DNA from: a virus
Virus record (IMG/VR): IMGVR_UViG_3300025646_000012
Location: 56,964 to 120,963 of that record
Reading direction: 5' to 3' (one strand)
DNA: 64,000 nt
Part shown: positions 1-8,825 of the stretch, piece after piece
Position numbering within the stretch: the stretch's first letter is position 1
Layout: each line of letters starts with the position of its first letter
The notes under the pieces: generated by a model
What the model saw: only the letters and a program-made list of their open reading frames with translations
Told to the model about the DNA's origin: nothing
The model's database searches: none
Made by a program: the position numbers and the translations under genes

Positions 1-273
1 TACTATCAATTTCGTCCTTGGTTGGTATATCAAGATAAAAAAGACTATTTCCAAGTATTAAATGCTGATCATATTATTGCGGAAGCAACACCTGCTGATG
101 AACTTCTTGTACATTATTATAGAGTAATAAATGATACTGATGAAAATGAAAAAGAATTGGAAGATAAAATTGCTAAATTGGAAAAAGTATTAGAAGAATA
201 TATGTCGGATAAAACATTTAATGATAGTGATTCAAATAATCTAATCCAATTTCCGGGCAGAAAATTACATTAA
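1..273 (+). CDS. Hypothetical protein, 5'-truncated by the window edge
   Basis: The reading frame is open from the first base, so the true start lies upstream; the TTG at 22 is only the first possible internal start. The visible part is acidic, and residues E-K-E-L-E-D-K-I-A-K-L-E-K-V-L-E-E near the middle look like a short coiled coil. It ends NLIQFPGRKLH. I do not recognise the family. Its TAA overlaps the ATG of the next gene (TAATG at 271-275), so the two are translationally coupled. Position just before gp55, gp47 and gp46 suggests the early or middle replication module. Confidence 0.6.
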   Translation, partial: YYQFRPWLVYQDKKDYFQVLNADHIIAEATPADELLVHYYRVINDTDENEKELEDKIAKLEKVLEEYMSDKTFNDSDSNNLIQFPGRKLH

Positions 274-932
274 TGATAAGAACTGATCAAGAAGCATGGG
301 AACAATATCCCCATCACCACAACTGGTTTAACAAGCTATGGGTATCTGAGAAGCTAGGATATAAATGTGGACCGGGCGGAACAGCACCCAAGACTAGTGG
401 GTGGTATGTTGTTAGACCCACATATAATCTTTCCGGTATGGGTGTAGGCGCTAAGAAAGTATTCATTGAGGCTGGCGACTTGAAAGCTGTTCCTGCCGGC
501 TACTTCTGGTGTGAATGGTTTGAGGGAACTCATTACTCTGCCACATTCAAGTTTATTCATGATCACAAGCCTAGATGGGATGTTGTTTCTTGCTGGGAAG
601 GACTTTCAAATCCAGCTATGTTGCAACAATTTAGAGAATGGTATCGTACAGAAGAAGTTCCTTATGTTCCTTGGGCATTAAATGAATTATCTGATGTAGG
701 AATTATAAATGTCGAATTCAAAGATGATAAAGTGATTGAGGTTCATCTGAGAGATACACCTGATCCTGACTATGATCATATTATTCCCACATGGATGTCA
801 GATCAAGCCAATGGAAAAGTTCTTTCCGAACGTAATGATCGGTTGACAAAAGATGGTTATAGATGGGTATCTGACTATGATGATGCCGATGGCCAACTTT
901 CTGATCCTCGTACTGGTTTCTGGGTAAAGTGA
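273..932 (+). CDS. Conserved phage protein, possibly ATP-grasp-like
   Basis: A 219-residue protein rich in Trp and Tyr. The segment WYVVRPTYNLSGMGVGA (about residues 44-60), then YFWCEWFEGTHYS, and later EVHLRDTPDPDYDH, recall the order of nucleotide-binding and metal-binding strands in ATP-grasp enzymes. That is a resemblance by eye, not an identified family. There is no signal peptide or membrane segment. The start overlaps the stop of the upstream gene. It is followed by a roughly 120 bp gap that holds a divergent promoter pair before gp55. Function is unknown; a ligase or kinase-like role would be a guess. Confidence 0.7.
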   Translation: MIRTDQEAWEQYPHHHNWFNKLWVSEKLGYKCGPGGTAPKTSGWYVVRPTYNLSGMGVGAKKVFIEAGDLKAVPAGYFWCEWFEGTHYSATFKFIHDHKPRWDVVSCWEGLSNPAMLQQFREWYRTEEVPYVPWALNELSDVGIINVEFKDDKVIEVHLRDTPDPDYDHIIPTWMSDQANGKVLSERNDRLTKDGYRWVSDYDDADGQLSDPRTGFWVK

Positions 933-963
933 TATACCACCCATCTCTAACATGTACTATGTT

Positions 964-991
964 ATTATATCAACATTTCTAATCTTGTAAA
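964..991 (-). promoter_or_regulatory. Possible antisense early-type promoter
   Basis: On the - strand, TTTACA (986-991) is followed after 16 bases by a perfect TATAAT (964-969). Transcription would run antisense into the 273-932 gene. The -35 forms a 9-bp inverted repeat with the -35 of the + promoter at 1005 (TGTAAACAA at 986-994, TTGTTTACA at 1002-1010). It could be a real antisense promoter, an operator palindrome, or a by-product of the repeat. Confidence 0.4.
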
Positions 992-1004
992 CAACTATTT
1001 TTTG

Positions 1005-1033
1005 TTTACATATCAATATTTTTGTGTTACAAT
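1005..1033 (+). promoter_or_regulatory. T4 early-type promoter for gp55 operon
   Basis: TTTACA (1005-1010), a 17-base spacer, then TACAAT (1028-1033). The element is preceded by TTG, giving the GTTTACA -35 typical of T4 early promoters. The expected transcription start near 1040 lies upstream of the ATGs at 1046 and 1058. It would drive gp55-gp47-gp46-gp45 and the genes after them. Confidence 0.75.
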
Positions 1034-1057
1034 ATAAAAAACAAAATGGATTTTATT

Positions 1058-1657
1058 ATGGCAAAAGAAAAACGAGCAAGCATTCATTATGTAAACAATA
1101 AGGATTTTTCCGAAGCAGTGGTAGAATACTGCACTCTAATTGCTGAAGCAAAAGAGAAAAAACAACCATTACCTGTTGTACCGGATTATATTGCATTATC
1201 TTTCCTACGAATTGCCGAAGGTCTTTCACATAAATCTAATTTCATTAGATATACTTACCGTGAAGAAATGGTAATGGATGCAGTTGAAAATTGTTTAAGA
1301 GCAATTGAAAATTATAATATTGATGCTGCAACAAGAACTGGTTTACCAAATGCCTTTGCTTATTTTACCCAAATTTCCTGGTATGCATTCCTTCGTCGAA
1401 TTGCAAAAGAGAAAAAGCATCAGGATGTCAGACTAAGATATCTCTCTCAATCTGGTATTGAGGATTATATTGTATCAGGTGATCTGGATCCAGTATCAAT
1501 CCAAGCAATGCAAAGCTTTATTGACACACTTAAGGATCGTATTGATAAGGTAAAAGAAAAAGATGATGATCTAAAAGAATTTGTAAAAAAAGAAAAGCAT
1601 AGAAAAAAATATCAACTTTCAGTAGATTCTGATTTAATGGACTTTTTTGAAGAATGA
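1058..1657 (+). CDS. 55: Late-transcription sigma factor gp55
   Basis: T4-type sigma factor that redirects host RNA polymerase to late promoters (TATAAATA) together with gp33 and the gp45 clamp. The sigma region 2-like core is visible around residues 75-125 (NAFAYFTQISWYAFLRRIAKEK), and the 199-residue length matches the family. The ATG at 1058 (MAKEKR) is preferred over the in-frame ATG at 1046 by similarity to relatives; the GGA at 1048 can act as a weak ribosome site. The stop overlaps the start of gp47 by 4 bases. Two exact TATAAATA sites in this window (11925 and 30000) are its likely targets. Confidence 0.95.
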   Translation: MAKEKRASIHYVNNKDFSEAVVEYCTLIAEAKEKKQPLPVVPDYIALSFLRIAEGLSHKSNFIRYTYREEMVMDAVENCLRAIENYNIDAATRTGLPNAFAYFTQISWYAFLRRIAKEKKHQDVRLRYLSQSGIEDYIVSGDLDPVSIQAMQSFIDTLKDRIDKVKEKDDDLKEFVKKEKHRKKYQLSVDSDLMDFFEE

Positions 1658-2715
1658 AATTTGCAATTTTGAATGATACCCATTGTGGTGTTCGTAATAG
1701 TTCTGATATATTTCTTGATAATGCAGAGAAATTCTATAAAGAAATATTTTTTCCTTATTTAATTGAAAATGGAATTAAGCATATTCTCCACCTCGGCGAT
1801 TACTATGACAATAGAAAATTTATTAACTTCCGTGCATTGAATCGTAATCGTAATCATTTTCTTAAGAAACTAAGAGAATATGGAATTACAATGGACATTT
1901 TTGTAGGTAATCATGATACCTATTATAAAAATACTAATAATCTAAATTCATTAAAAGAATTGTTTGGACATTATACCGATGTGGTGAATATTATCCATGA
2001 GCCAACAAATGTCCAATATGGTGATGTAACTTTTGCTTTGATTCCTTGGATTAATCAGGAAAATGAAAAGACAACCATGCAATTTCTAAAAGAAACCAAG
2101 GCAACACACGTTGGTGGACATTTTGATATTATTGGTTTTGAAATGCTAAAGGGTGTTGAAAGTACACATGGTTTGGATCCATCAATTTTTGAACGCTTCC
2201 AAGCCGTATATACTGGTCACTACCATGTAAAATCATCTAAGAATAATATCCATTACCTCGGATCCCAAATGGAATTTTTCTGGAGTGATGCACATAACGA
2301 CAAATATTTCCATGTATTTGATACAGAGACCCAGGAACTTATCAAGATCCGAAATCCACACACACTGTTCCATCGTATTCATTATGATGATACAAATTTT
2401 AATTATTTGGAATATGACTTCTCTTTGGTTGAAAATAAATTTGTAAAAATTGTTGTCATAAACAAAAGTGACGTGTTTACATTTGACCGGTTTGTTGATA
2501 AGATACAATCATGTAAAATACACGAGCTTAAAATCCAAGAGAACTTTAATGAGTTCATTGGTGAAAAAGTGGATGATGACACAATTCTGCTAGAAGATAC
2601 CACGTCACTCCTCAATAGTTATATTGATGGTGTTGATACCGAACTTGACAAGGATCGGATTAAACTTCAAATGCATGAACTAATGACTGAGGCACAGACC
2701 CTAGAAGTAGCATGA
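1654..2715 (+). CDS. 47: Recombination endonuclease subunit gp47
   Basis: SbcD/Mre11-like nuclease subunit of the gp46-gp47 complex, which resects DNA ends for recombination-dependent replication. Metallophosphoesterase motifs are present in order: NDTH (residues 7-10), HLGDYYD (46-52), VGNHD (84-88), GGHFD in the middle and TGHYH further on. Length is 353 residues, as in T4-like relatives. It starts with ATGA overlap after gp55 and itself overlaps gp46 by 4 bases, so the subunits are made together. Confidence 0.96.
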   Translation: MKFAILNDTHCGVRNSSDIFLDNAEKFYKEIFFPYLIENGIKHILHLGDYYDNRKFINFRALNRNRNHFLKKLREYGITMDIFVGNHDTYYKNTNNLNSLKELFGHYTDVVNIIHEPTNVQYGDVTFALIPWINQENEKTTMQFLKETKATHVGGHFDIIGFEMLKGVESTHGLDPSIFERFQAVYTGHYHVKSSKNNIHYLGSQMEFFWSDAHNDKYFHVFDTETQELIKIRNPHTLFHRIHYDDTNFNYLEYDFSLVENKFVKIVVINKSDVFTFDRFVDKIQSCKIHELKIQENFNEFIGEKVDDDTILLEDTTSLLNSYIDGVDTELDKDRIKLQMHELMTEAQTLEVA

Positions 2716-4427
2716 TTATATTTAAAAGTTTGAGATGGCGCAACTTTTTGTCCACAGGCAATAATTGGACAGAAGTTGATTTTCTTACCCATAAAACACA
2801 TCTGGTTGTAGGACACAATGGTGCCGGAAAATCCACTATGTTGGATGCATTGGCATTTGCTCTATTTGGTAAACCGCATCGTAATATCAATAAACCACAA
2901 CTTGTAAATTCAATTAACAACAAAGATTGTTCCGTTGAGGTTATTTTTACCGTTGGTGGTTTTGAATATAAGATTATCCGTGGTTTAAAACCTGTTGTAT
3001 TTGAAATTTATAGGAATAACGTCCTATTAAATCAAGAGTCACATAATAAAGAATACCAAAAGATTCTAGAACAAAACATTCTAAAACTTAATCACAAAAG
3101 TTTCCATCAGATTGTTGTTCTAGGTTCATCTTCGTTTATTCCGTTTATGCAATTGCCTGCACAACATCGTAGGGATGTCATTGAAGATCTATTGGATATT
3201 GGTATCTTCTCAAAGATGAATATTATCCTTAAAGAGAAAAATTCCAATCTCAAAGATAAAATCCGTGATGTGGAATATCAAATTGAGGTTCTAAAAAATA
3301 AAATTGAAACTCAAAAGAAATACATTACCGATATTAATAGGATTAATAAGGATCTTAGAGAACAAAAAGAGGCACATATCAGAACTCTTAGAGATGAATC
3401 TGCGGAACTCAGCCGTCAAAATGATGAGTTACTTATAAAAATTAGTCATAATAATGCGGTTTGGCCATTTACACTTCAAAAACTACAAAAGAAACAATCT
3501 TTATTGTTCCAATATCAAACACAATTTAATACAGATATTAAAACTGTAGTTAAAGATGCTAAATTCTTTGAAGAGAATGATGATTGTCCAACATGTACAC
3601 AAAAGATTGATGAGAGTGTAAGACAATCCAAATTGGATTATGCTAAAAATAGAGCAAAAGAATTACAAGATGCTCTATCAAAACTTAACACAGAGATTGA
3701 AAATATTGCATCAGAATTAAAAACCGCACAAGATAGAATTACCGATATAAATACATGGCAGAATGAATTGAACAATAATTCACAAACCATTCATCGGATC
3801 AATTCTCAAGTTAATTTGATTCACGATGAAATAGAAAATCTTACAGATACAACCAGTGACATATCTCTGGCTAAAAATGATCTACAAAAATTTATTGATG
3901 AAAAAGACTCTAGGTTTGAGGAGAAGCTCAAGCATAGTGAACAATACCAATATAATGCAGCTATTGCAGAAATGCTCAAAGATACTGGTATCAAAACAAA
4001 GATTGTGAAGCAGTATCTTCCGGTCATCAATAAATTGGTAAATCAATATTTACAAACGCTTGACTTTTTTGTACACTTCCATTTGGATGAAGCATTTACG
4101 GAATCAATCAGATCTAGACATAGAGATAGTTTTTCGTATGATTCGTTCTCTGAAGGTGAAAAACAACGCATTGACCTGGCTCTACTATTCACTTGGCGCC
4201 AGGTAGCTAAAATGAAAAATTCAATTGCTACAAATCTATTGATTTTGGATGAAACATTTGATTCATCTCTTGACTATGAAGGTGTGGACAATCTAATGAA
4301 AATTATCTACAGCCTTGATGATAATACAAATGTTTTTGTTATTTCGCATAAAGGGGATATTCTGGACGGTAAATTTGAAAATAAAATTGAGTTTGTAAAA
4401 GATAAAAATTTCAGCAAAATTAAGTGA
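2712..4427 (+). CDS. 46: Recombination endonuclease subunit gp46
   Basis: SbcC/Rad50-like ATPase partner of gp47. Walker A GHNGAGKS is at residues 34-41. Long coiled-coil arms run roughly from residue 175 to 440 and are broken by a zinc-hook CPTC in the middle. The ABC signature SFSEGEKQ and Walker B LLILDE lie near the C-terminus, the normal order. At 571 residues it is the usual size. The end is followed by AGGAAC before the gp45 ATG. Confidence 0.96.
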   Translation: MIIFKSLRWRNFLSTGNNWTEVDFLTHKTHLVVGHNGAGKSTMLDALAFALFGKPHRNINKPQLVNSINNKDCSVEVIFTVGGFEYKIIRGLKPVVFEIYRNNVLLNQESHNKEYQKILEQNILKLNHKSFHQIVVLGSSSFIPFMQLPAQHRRDVIEDLLDIGIFSKMNIILKEKNSNLKDKIRDVEYQIEVLKNKIETQKKYITDINRINKDLREQKEAHIRTLRDESAELSRQNDELLIKISHNNAVWPFTLQKLQKKQSLLFQYQTQFNTDIKTVVKDAKFFEENDDCPTCTQKIDESVRQSKLDYAKNRAKELQDALSKLNTEIENIASELKTAQDRITDINTWQNELNNNSQTIHRINSQVNLIHDEIENLTDTTSDISLAKNDLQKFIDEKDSRFEEKLKHSEQYQYNAAIAEMLKDTGIKTKIVKQYLPVINKLVNQYLQTLDFFVHFHLDEAFTESIRSRHRDSFSYDSFSEGEKQRIDLALLFTWRQVAKMKNSIATNLLILDETFDSSLDYEGVDNLMKIIYSLDDNTNVFVISHKGDILDGKFENKIEFVKDKNFSKIK

Positions 4428-4437
4428 GGAACATATT

Positions 4438-5112
4438 ATGCAGCTGAACGAACAAGCAATGCAAGTGCTAAAAAACTTTGCAACAATTAATCCTAATATT
4501 GTTATCGAACAAGGTAACGTCATTCGAACACTTTCCGAAGGTAAAAATATCTTTGGTAAGGCAATTGTAGATCTTGACTTTCCAGTAAAGTTTGGTATCT
4601 ACGACCTTAATGAGTTTTTGAATGTCCTTGGTCTTGTTGATGAACATTCACTTACCTTCAATGATAAATATGTTGTTGTAAATGACAACGTAGGTTTGTC
4701 AAAGGTAAAATATTTCTTTACGGATACGGATTATCTTACCACGTCCAATAAGGATATTGCAATGCCTTCGACTGAGGTTAGATTTAACCTCACAAATGAC
4801 ACTCTAAATAAACTCAAGAGAGCGGCTTCTGCTCTTGGTCATGATGTTGTTTCTATCCGACCAAATAATGGTGCAATTAGTTTGACCGTATTTGATAAGG
4901 ATAATCCGACCTCGAACTCTTTCACTATTGATGTTGATGGATCTTATGAAGGTTCTGATTTTGATTTTATTATTACAATTTCAAATCTAAAACTCATTCC
5001 TAATGACTATCAAGTGGAAATTTCATCTAAACTTATCTCACATTTTATTAACAAAGATTCTAAGGTTGAATATTGGATTGCCTTGGAAAAATCATCTAAA
5101 TATGGAGCTTAA
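4438..5112 (+). CDS. 45: Sliding clamp gp45
   Basis: Processivity clamp for gp43 polymerase and, in T4, the mobile enhancer for gp55-dependent late transcription. It is 224 residues, the length of T4-like gp45 proteins. It is recognised by overall sequence (N-terminal LNEQAMQVLKNFATIN, middle VKFGIYDLNEFLNVLGL) and by its place between gp46 and gp44. It starts 10 bases after gp46 with GAGGAAC as ribosome site. The clamp-loader genes follow after two intervening genes. Confidence 0.95.
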   Translation: MQLNEQAMQVLKNFATINPNIVIEQGNVIRTLSEGKNIFGKAIVDLDFPVKFGIYDLNEFLNVLGLVDEHSLTFNDKYVVVNDNVGLSKVKYFFTDTDYLTTSNKDIAMPSTEVRFNLTNDTLNKLKRAASALGHDVVSIRPNNGAISLTVFDKDNPTSNSFTIDVDGSYEGSDFDFIITISNLKLIPNDYQVEISSKLISHFINKDSKVEYWIALEKSSKYGA

Positions 5113-5114
5113 TA

Positions 5115-5330
5115 ATGGCAACTAAAATTGCAAATCAAGAAAATCATTCACAAATTTACGATCTTTCCAACCGTGTAGCACGTAGTACAATTGCAGTAAT
5201 TGATACTCTTACCCAACGTGGTGCATTTAAGGGTGAGGAACTTTCTACCATCGGCGGATTGAGGGATCAAGCTGCTCATCTAATTCAACTTGCAGAAGCA
5301 TGGCAGGCTGAGAACGCATCAAATAGTTAA
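5115..5330 (+). CDS. Small conserved protein next to the clamp gene
   Basis: A 71-residue, soluble, probably helical protein with no recognised motif. It begins 2 bases after the gp45 stop, and its own TAA overlaps the ATG of the radical SAM gene. In related marine T4-like phages a short ORF often sits after gp45 (from memory). Base composition resembles the core genes, unlike the following AT-rich insert, so it probably belongs to the ancestral clamp operon. Confidence 0.75.
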   Translation: MATKIANQENHSQIYDLSNRVARSTIAVIDTLTQRGAFKGEELSTIGGLRDQAAHLIQLAEAWQAENASNS

Positions 5331-6154
5331 TGATAAACGAAATTACATTAAATATTACAGAATTATGTAATCTTAAATGTGGATTTTGTCCTAGATCTAC
5401 ATGGTATCCGAATCAAAATTTAAATATGAGTTCGGATACCATTCATGCAATTTGTAACCAAATTTTAAAATTACCTAATTTTAAAGATTTTATTACCAAT
5501 GGAAGTTTAAGAATTATAGGTAGAGGTGAACCTACATTACATCCTGAATTTGATAAGATAATTGAGATTATATCATCATATAATATAGATAATATTGTTC
5601 TTTATACTAATGGGATAAAACTAAAAAAAATTAAACACATTTCCCATAAAATTAAACAAATAAGATGGGCAGTATATTCTGATAATGATGCAGATTTTAT
5701 AGAAGCAATTTCAGAAATAAAAACATATAATTCTAAAAATAAACTTGTTTTTATGAAACCCGATAATGAAAAAGAAGGTGGCACTGTCCGTCACTATTTT
5801 ATAAATGGAACCTTATTTTTAAATAGTAATTATCCCTTTCTTGATAATAGAGCAGGATCTATAGAAAATCCCATTTATGAAAAACATTTTAATTATAAAC
5901 ACGCAACCTATCACGATGGTAAAAAATGTTATTATATAGATAATAAAATTTACATAGATTGGAATGGTAATTATAATTTATGTTGTAATGATTGGTCGGG
6001 CAGAGTATTAGGTAACATATTTAAAGAAGATATTATAAGTTATTATGAAAAAAATAATATCCTAAAAAAATATAAAGAAGGCATAAAAAATAAAAAGCCT
6101 TTAAATCCTTGTAAAAGTTGTTCAATACTAACGTGCATAAGAAATAATGTATGA
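5330..6154 (+). CDS. Radical SAM protein with C-terminal Cys cluster (SPASM/Twitch-like)
   Basis: The N-terminal CxxxCxxC (C13, C17, C20 in LCNLKCGFCPRS) binds the S-adenosylmethionine [4Fe-4S] cluster, and GRGEPTLHPEF is the GGE-like motif. The C-terminal Cys set (LCCNDW, then CKSCSILTC) suggests an auxiliary cluster domain. The protein is 274 residues. It is strikingly more AT-rich than its neighbours gp45 and gp44 and sits between them with a TAATG junction, which suggests a later insertion into the clamp/clamp-loader operon. A clear paralogue lies at 28805-29578. Family members modify peptides or sugars; the substrate here is unknown. Confidence 0.85.
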   Translation: MINEITLNITELCNLKCGFCPRSTWYPNQNLNMSSDTIHAICNQILKLPNFKDFITNGSLRIIGRGEPTLHPEFDKIIEIISSYNIDNIVLYTNGIKLKKIKHISHKIKQIRWAVYSDNDADFIEAISEIKTYNSKNKLVFMKPDNEKEGGTVRHYFINGTLFLNSNYPFLDNRAGSIENPIYEKHFNYKHATYHDGKKCYYIDNKIYIDWNGNYNLCCNDWSGRVLGNIFKEDIISYYEKNNILKKYKEGIKNKKPLNPCKSCSILTCIRNNV

Positions 6155-6167
6155 CGTAATAAATGAG

Positions 6168-6196
6168 TTTACAAGTATAAGAAAATGATATAAAAT
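6168..6196 (+). promoter_or_regulatory. Early-type promoter for gp44
   Basis: TTTACA (6168-6173), 17-base spacer, TAAAAT (6191-6196). It lies in the 76-base gap between the radical SAM gene and gp44 and restores transcription of the clamp-loader genes downstream of the insert. Confidence 0.65.
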
Positions 6197-6230
6197 TGAT
6201 GTATGCACTATATAATGAAAAGGGCTTATA

Positions 6231-7157
6231 ATGTCTAATGATTTTCTTTGGGTAGAAAAATATCGTCCTCGTAAAATTGCAGATACAATTCTACCAAAAC
6301 CTCTTAAGGATACCTTCCAAAAAGTAGTTGATTCTGGTGAGATGCAAAACATGCTTTTTACCGGCACAGCAGGTCTTGGTAAAACAACTGTTGCCAAAGC
6401 CTTGTGTAATGAACTAGGTCTTGACTATATTATTATTAACGGATCCGAAGAAGGTAATATTGATACCCTCCGTGGTAAGGTAAAACAATTTGCCTCATCA
6501 GTTTCACTTCAAGGCGGCTATAAAGTTGTAATCCTTGACGAAGCTGATTACCTTAACCCTCAATCAACACAACCTGCTCTCCGTGGGTTTATTGAGGAAT
6601 TTAGTAATAATTGTCGCTTTATCCTTACCTGTAATTTTAAAAATCGTATCATTGAACCTCTCCATTCTCGGTGTGGTGTGTATGAATTCAATACCACCAA
6701 AAAGGAAATGGCAGAACTTGCCGCTCAATTTATGAAAAGAATTGAGTACATTCTTGATCAAGAGAATGTTGACTACGGTAAGAAAGATATTGCAAATCTT
6801 ATTATGAAACACGCACCAGATTGGCGCCGTGTAATTAATGAATTGCAGAGAAGAGTAAGTACCGGTGAATCGGCGCATAAAGAGGACATTAGCAATTATA
6901 ATGATCTGTTTATGTATCTTAAAGATAAAGACTTTAAGAAAATGCGTGGTTGGGTTGTAAATAATATGGATGTGGATACCGCTGCTATTATGCGTTCACT
7001 CTATGATAATATGTTCCAATATGTGAAACCACACTCAATTCCACAATTGGTTCTTATCCTTGCAGATTATCAATACAAAGATTCTTTTGTAGCCGATCAT
7101 GAGCTTAATATGGTTGCATGTATGACCGAAATTATGGCTGGGGTAGAATTTCTATAA
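6231..7157 (+). CDS. 44: Clamp loader large subunit gp44
   Basis: AAA+ ATPase that with gp62 loads the gp45 clamp. Walker A GTAGLGKT is at residues 45-52 and Walker B VILDEAD at 101-107; the C-terminal helical collar is present. At 308 residues it is family-typical. The RBS is AAAAGGGC 9 bases before ATG. The stop overlaps the next gene (TAATG), placing a sulfotransferase-like gene between gp44 and the nuclease/gp62 pair. Confidence 0.95.
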   Translation: MSNDFLWVEKYRPRKIADTILPKPLKDTFQKVVDSGEMQNMLFTGTAGLGKTTVAKALCNELGLDYIIINGSEEGNIDTLRGKVKQFASSVSLQGGYKVVILDEADYLNPQSTQPALRGFIEEFSNNCRFILTCNFKNRIIEPLHSRCGVYEFNTTKKEMAELAAQFMKRIEYILDQENVDYGKKDIANLIMKHAPDWRRVINELQRRVSTGESAHKEDISNYNDLFMYLKDKDFKKMRGWVVNNMDVDTAAIMRSLYDNMFQYVKPHSIPQLVLILADYQYKDSFVADHELNMVACMTEIMAGVEFL

Positions 7158-7843
7158 TGTCAAATATAATTGACATAATGTATGAAAAAACACCAGAGAT
7201 TACTAAGGAATCAAATGATATAAGAGATAATCCTTTAAAAGGGTATCGTACACTTTATTTTGATAATAAAATTGATATAAGATTATGTCCTAAGAATGCA
7301 AATACATCTTTAAAATATGCATATAGTCTCTTACATTATGGTATAGATTCACCTATGACCTTTAGTAAAAGAAAATTTGTATATGATTTATTAATGGAAA
7401 AAAAAGAAATAGATGAAAAAAGTGGATTATTGTTATTTAGATATAATTCCTATAAAATTGCATTAAAAAGAGATCCTATTGATAGAGCATTATCTGCGGT
7501 AAAATACTTATTAGAAACTCGGCTGAATATAATAGAACCATCAATAGAATTAATAGAAGAATTTTTGATTAATATAAATTTGGAAATTAATGAGGTTGAT
7601 CACCACCTTTTACCCCAAACATTTTGGATGGGCAATTCCAATGTGTATGATAAAATTTATTATGTAAAAGAATTTAAAAATATGATAGAATATTTACAAG
7701 ATAATTATATTTGGTTCGATAGAATAGATAATATTCATAAAAATCCTTCCAAAAATAAGTTAAATACAAATGCTCTATCAGATAATACTATAAAAAAATT
7801 AAAAAAAATTTATGAAATTGATTATGATAATGGATGGTATTAA
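7157..7843 (+). CDS. Sulfotransferase-like protein (PAPS-binding fold)
   Basis: A 228-residue protein starting at the ATG that overlaps the gp44 stop. CPKNANTSL (residues 44-52) matches the 5'-phosphosulfate-binding loop of Golgi-type sulfotransferases (Sulfotransfer_2), and KRDPIDRALSAVKY (104-117) matches the 3'-phosphate-binding RDPxxRxxSxY. DHHLLPQTF further on is also family-like. It would move sulfate from PAPS to a sugar or peptide. Very AT-rich and without its own promoter, it looks like an insert between gp44 and the exonuclease gene. No PAPS synthesis gene is seen here, so the host would supply the donor. Confidence 0.65.
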   Translation: MSNIIDIMYEKTPEITKESNDIRDNPLKGYRTLYFDNKIDIRLCPKNANTSLKYAYSLLHYGIDSPMTFSKRKFVYDLLMEKKEIDEKSGLLLFRYNSYKIALKRDPIDRALSAVKYLLETRLNIIEPSIELIEEFLININLEINEVDHHLLPQTFWMGNSNVYDKIYYVKEFKNMIEYLQDNYIWFDRIDNIHKNPSKNKLNTNALSDNTIKKLKKIYEIDYDNGWY

Positions 7844-8448
7844 TGAACTACATATTTGATTTTGAAACACTATCAACCGATAGAATTAATGCACCCATTA
7901 TATCAATGGCAATTCTTGAATTTGATTTTGTCAAATTTACCGATAATAAACCTTATGAGTATTCAGAACTTTTGGATAACGTAGGGCTTATTAAATTTAA
8001 TGTTGAGGATCAGGTAAAAAATCATGGAAGAAAAATTAATCCTGATACCTTAAAATGGTGGGGAGAACAATCTGCTGAGGCTCGAGCTAAATTAAAACCA
8101 TCGACCAATGATCAATTGCTATCTGAGTGTATCCCTTTTATTAGTAAATACATCGGTAATACTAAAATAGATAAAGTATTTTCCCGTGGTAATACTTTTG
8201 ACCCTATTATTCTTGATTATATTGGTTTACAATATAGTCAAGTAATACCTTGGGAACATTGGCAAAATAGAGATACCCGGTCTTTTATTGATGGTATGGC
8301 TTGGGGAACAGATATTAAAAATTCTTTTATTCCAGAAGGATTAGAATCACTTTTTATTGCTCATGATCCCGCGCATGATATTACAATGGATGTTATGAGA
8401 ATGCAAACTTTGGTTAGAGCTTTAGAGTTTGGAGCTGTACAGGCATGA
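7843..8448 (+). CDS. dexA: DexA-like 3'-5' exonuclease
   Basis: DEDD-family exonuclease. The N-terminal FDFETLST carries the first catalytic Asp-Glu pair, HDPAHDITMDVMR near the C-terminus the last two acidic residues, and RGNTFDPIIL the middle one. It degrades DNA from 3' ends, as DexA of T4 or RNase T-like enzymes do. The ATG at 7843 is chosen because it overlaps the upstream stop (TAATG); another ATG lies 9 bases earlier. The end overlaps gp62 by 4 bases. Confidence 0.8.
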   Translation: MNYIFDFETLSTDRINAPIISMAILEFDFVKFTDNKPYEYSELLDNVGLIKFNVEDQVKNHGRKINPDTLKWWGEQSAEARAKLKPSTNDQLLSECIPFISKYIGNTKIDKVFSRGNTFDPIILDYIGLQYSQVIPWEHWQNRDTRSFIDGMAWGTDIKNSFIPEGLESLFIAHDPAHDITMDVMRMQTLVRALEFGAVQA

Positions 8449-8825
8449 ATCCCTTTGAATATCTAAATTCAATTAATGATACCAAACAAGATATCATGCA
8501 CGATGATATTGCCGAAAAAGCATATAATCCTTTTATGACTAATCGTTCACTATCTTATTTTCAGGACACTGTATTCTTTGCCAATGAAATGAATCGGTAT
8601 CATCATCTTGACAAAAAACTACAATTTCACTTCCTTATAAATATTGTTAGGAAACGGAAACGTTTCTCTAAATGGAACAAACCTGAACTAGTTAGTGATA
8701 TTGATGTGGTTAAAGAGTATTATGGCTACAGTAATGAAAAGGCTCGCCAAGCTCTTACACTTCTATCGCCTAGCCAAATAGAAGAACTAAGAAAAAAGGT
8801 GAGCAAAGGTGGAAGAACAAAATAA
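8445..8825 (+). CDS. 62: Clamp loader small subunit gp62
   Basis: Partner of gp44 in the clamp loader. It is recognised by FEYLNSINDTKQ at the N-terminus, the internal NPFMTNRSLSYFQDT, and its fixed position before regA. At 126 residues it is the short form seen in marine T4-like phages. It starts at the ATGA overlap with the exonuclease and ends overlapping regA by 17 bases. Confidence 0.92.
   Translation: MNPFEYLNSINDTKQDIMHDDIAEKAYNPFMTNRSLSYFQDTVFFANEMNRYHHLDKKLQFHFLINIVRKRKRFSKWNKPELVSDIDVVKEYYGYSNEKARQALTLLSPSQIEELRKKVSKGGRTK

Noticed and set aside
7118-7156. Longer N-terminus for the sulfotransferase-like protein
   Set aside because: It would lie inside gp44; the ATG at 7157 forms the usual TAATG junction and keeps the conserved motifs.
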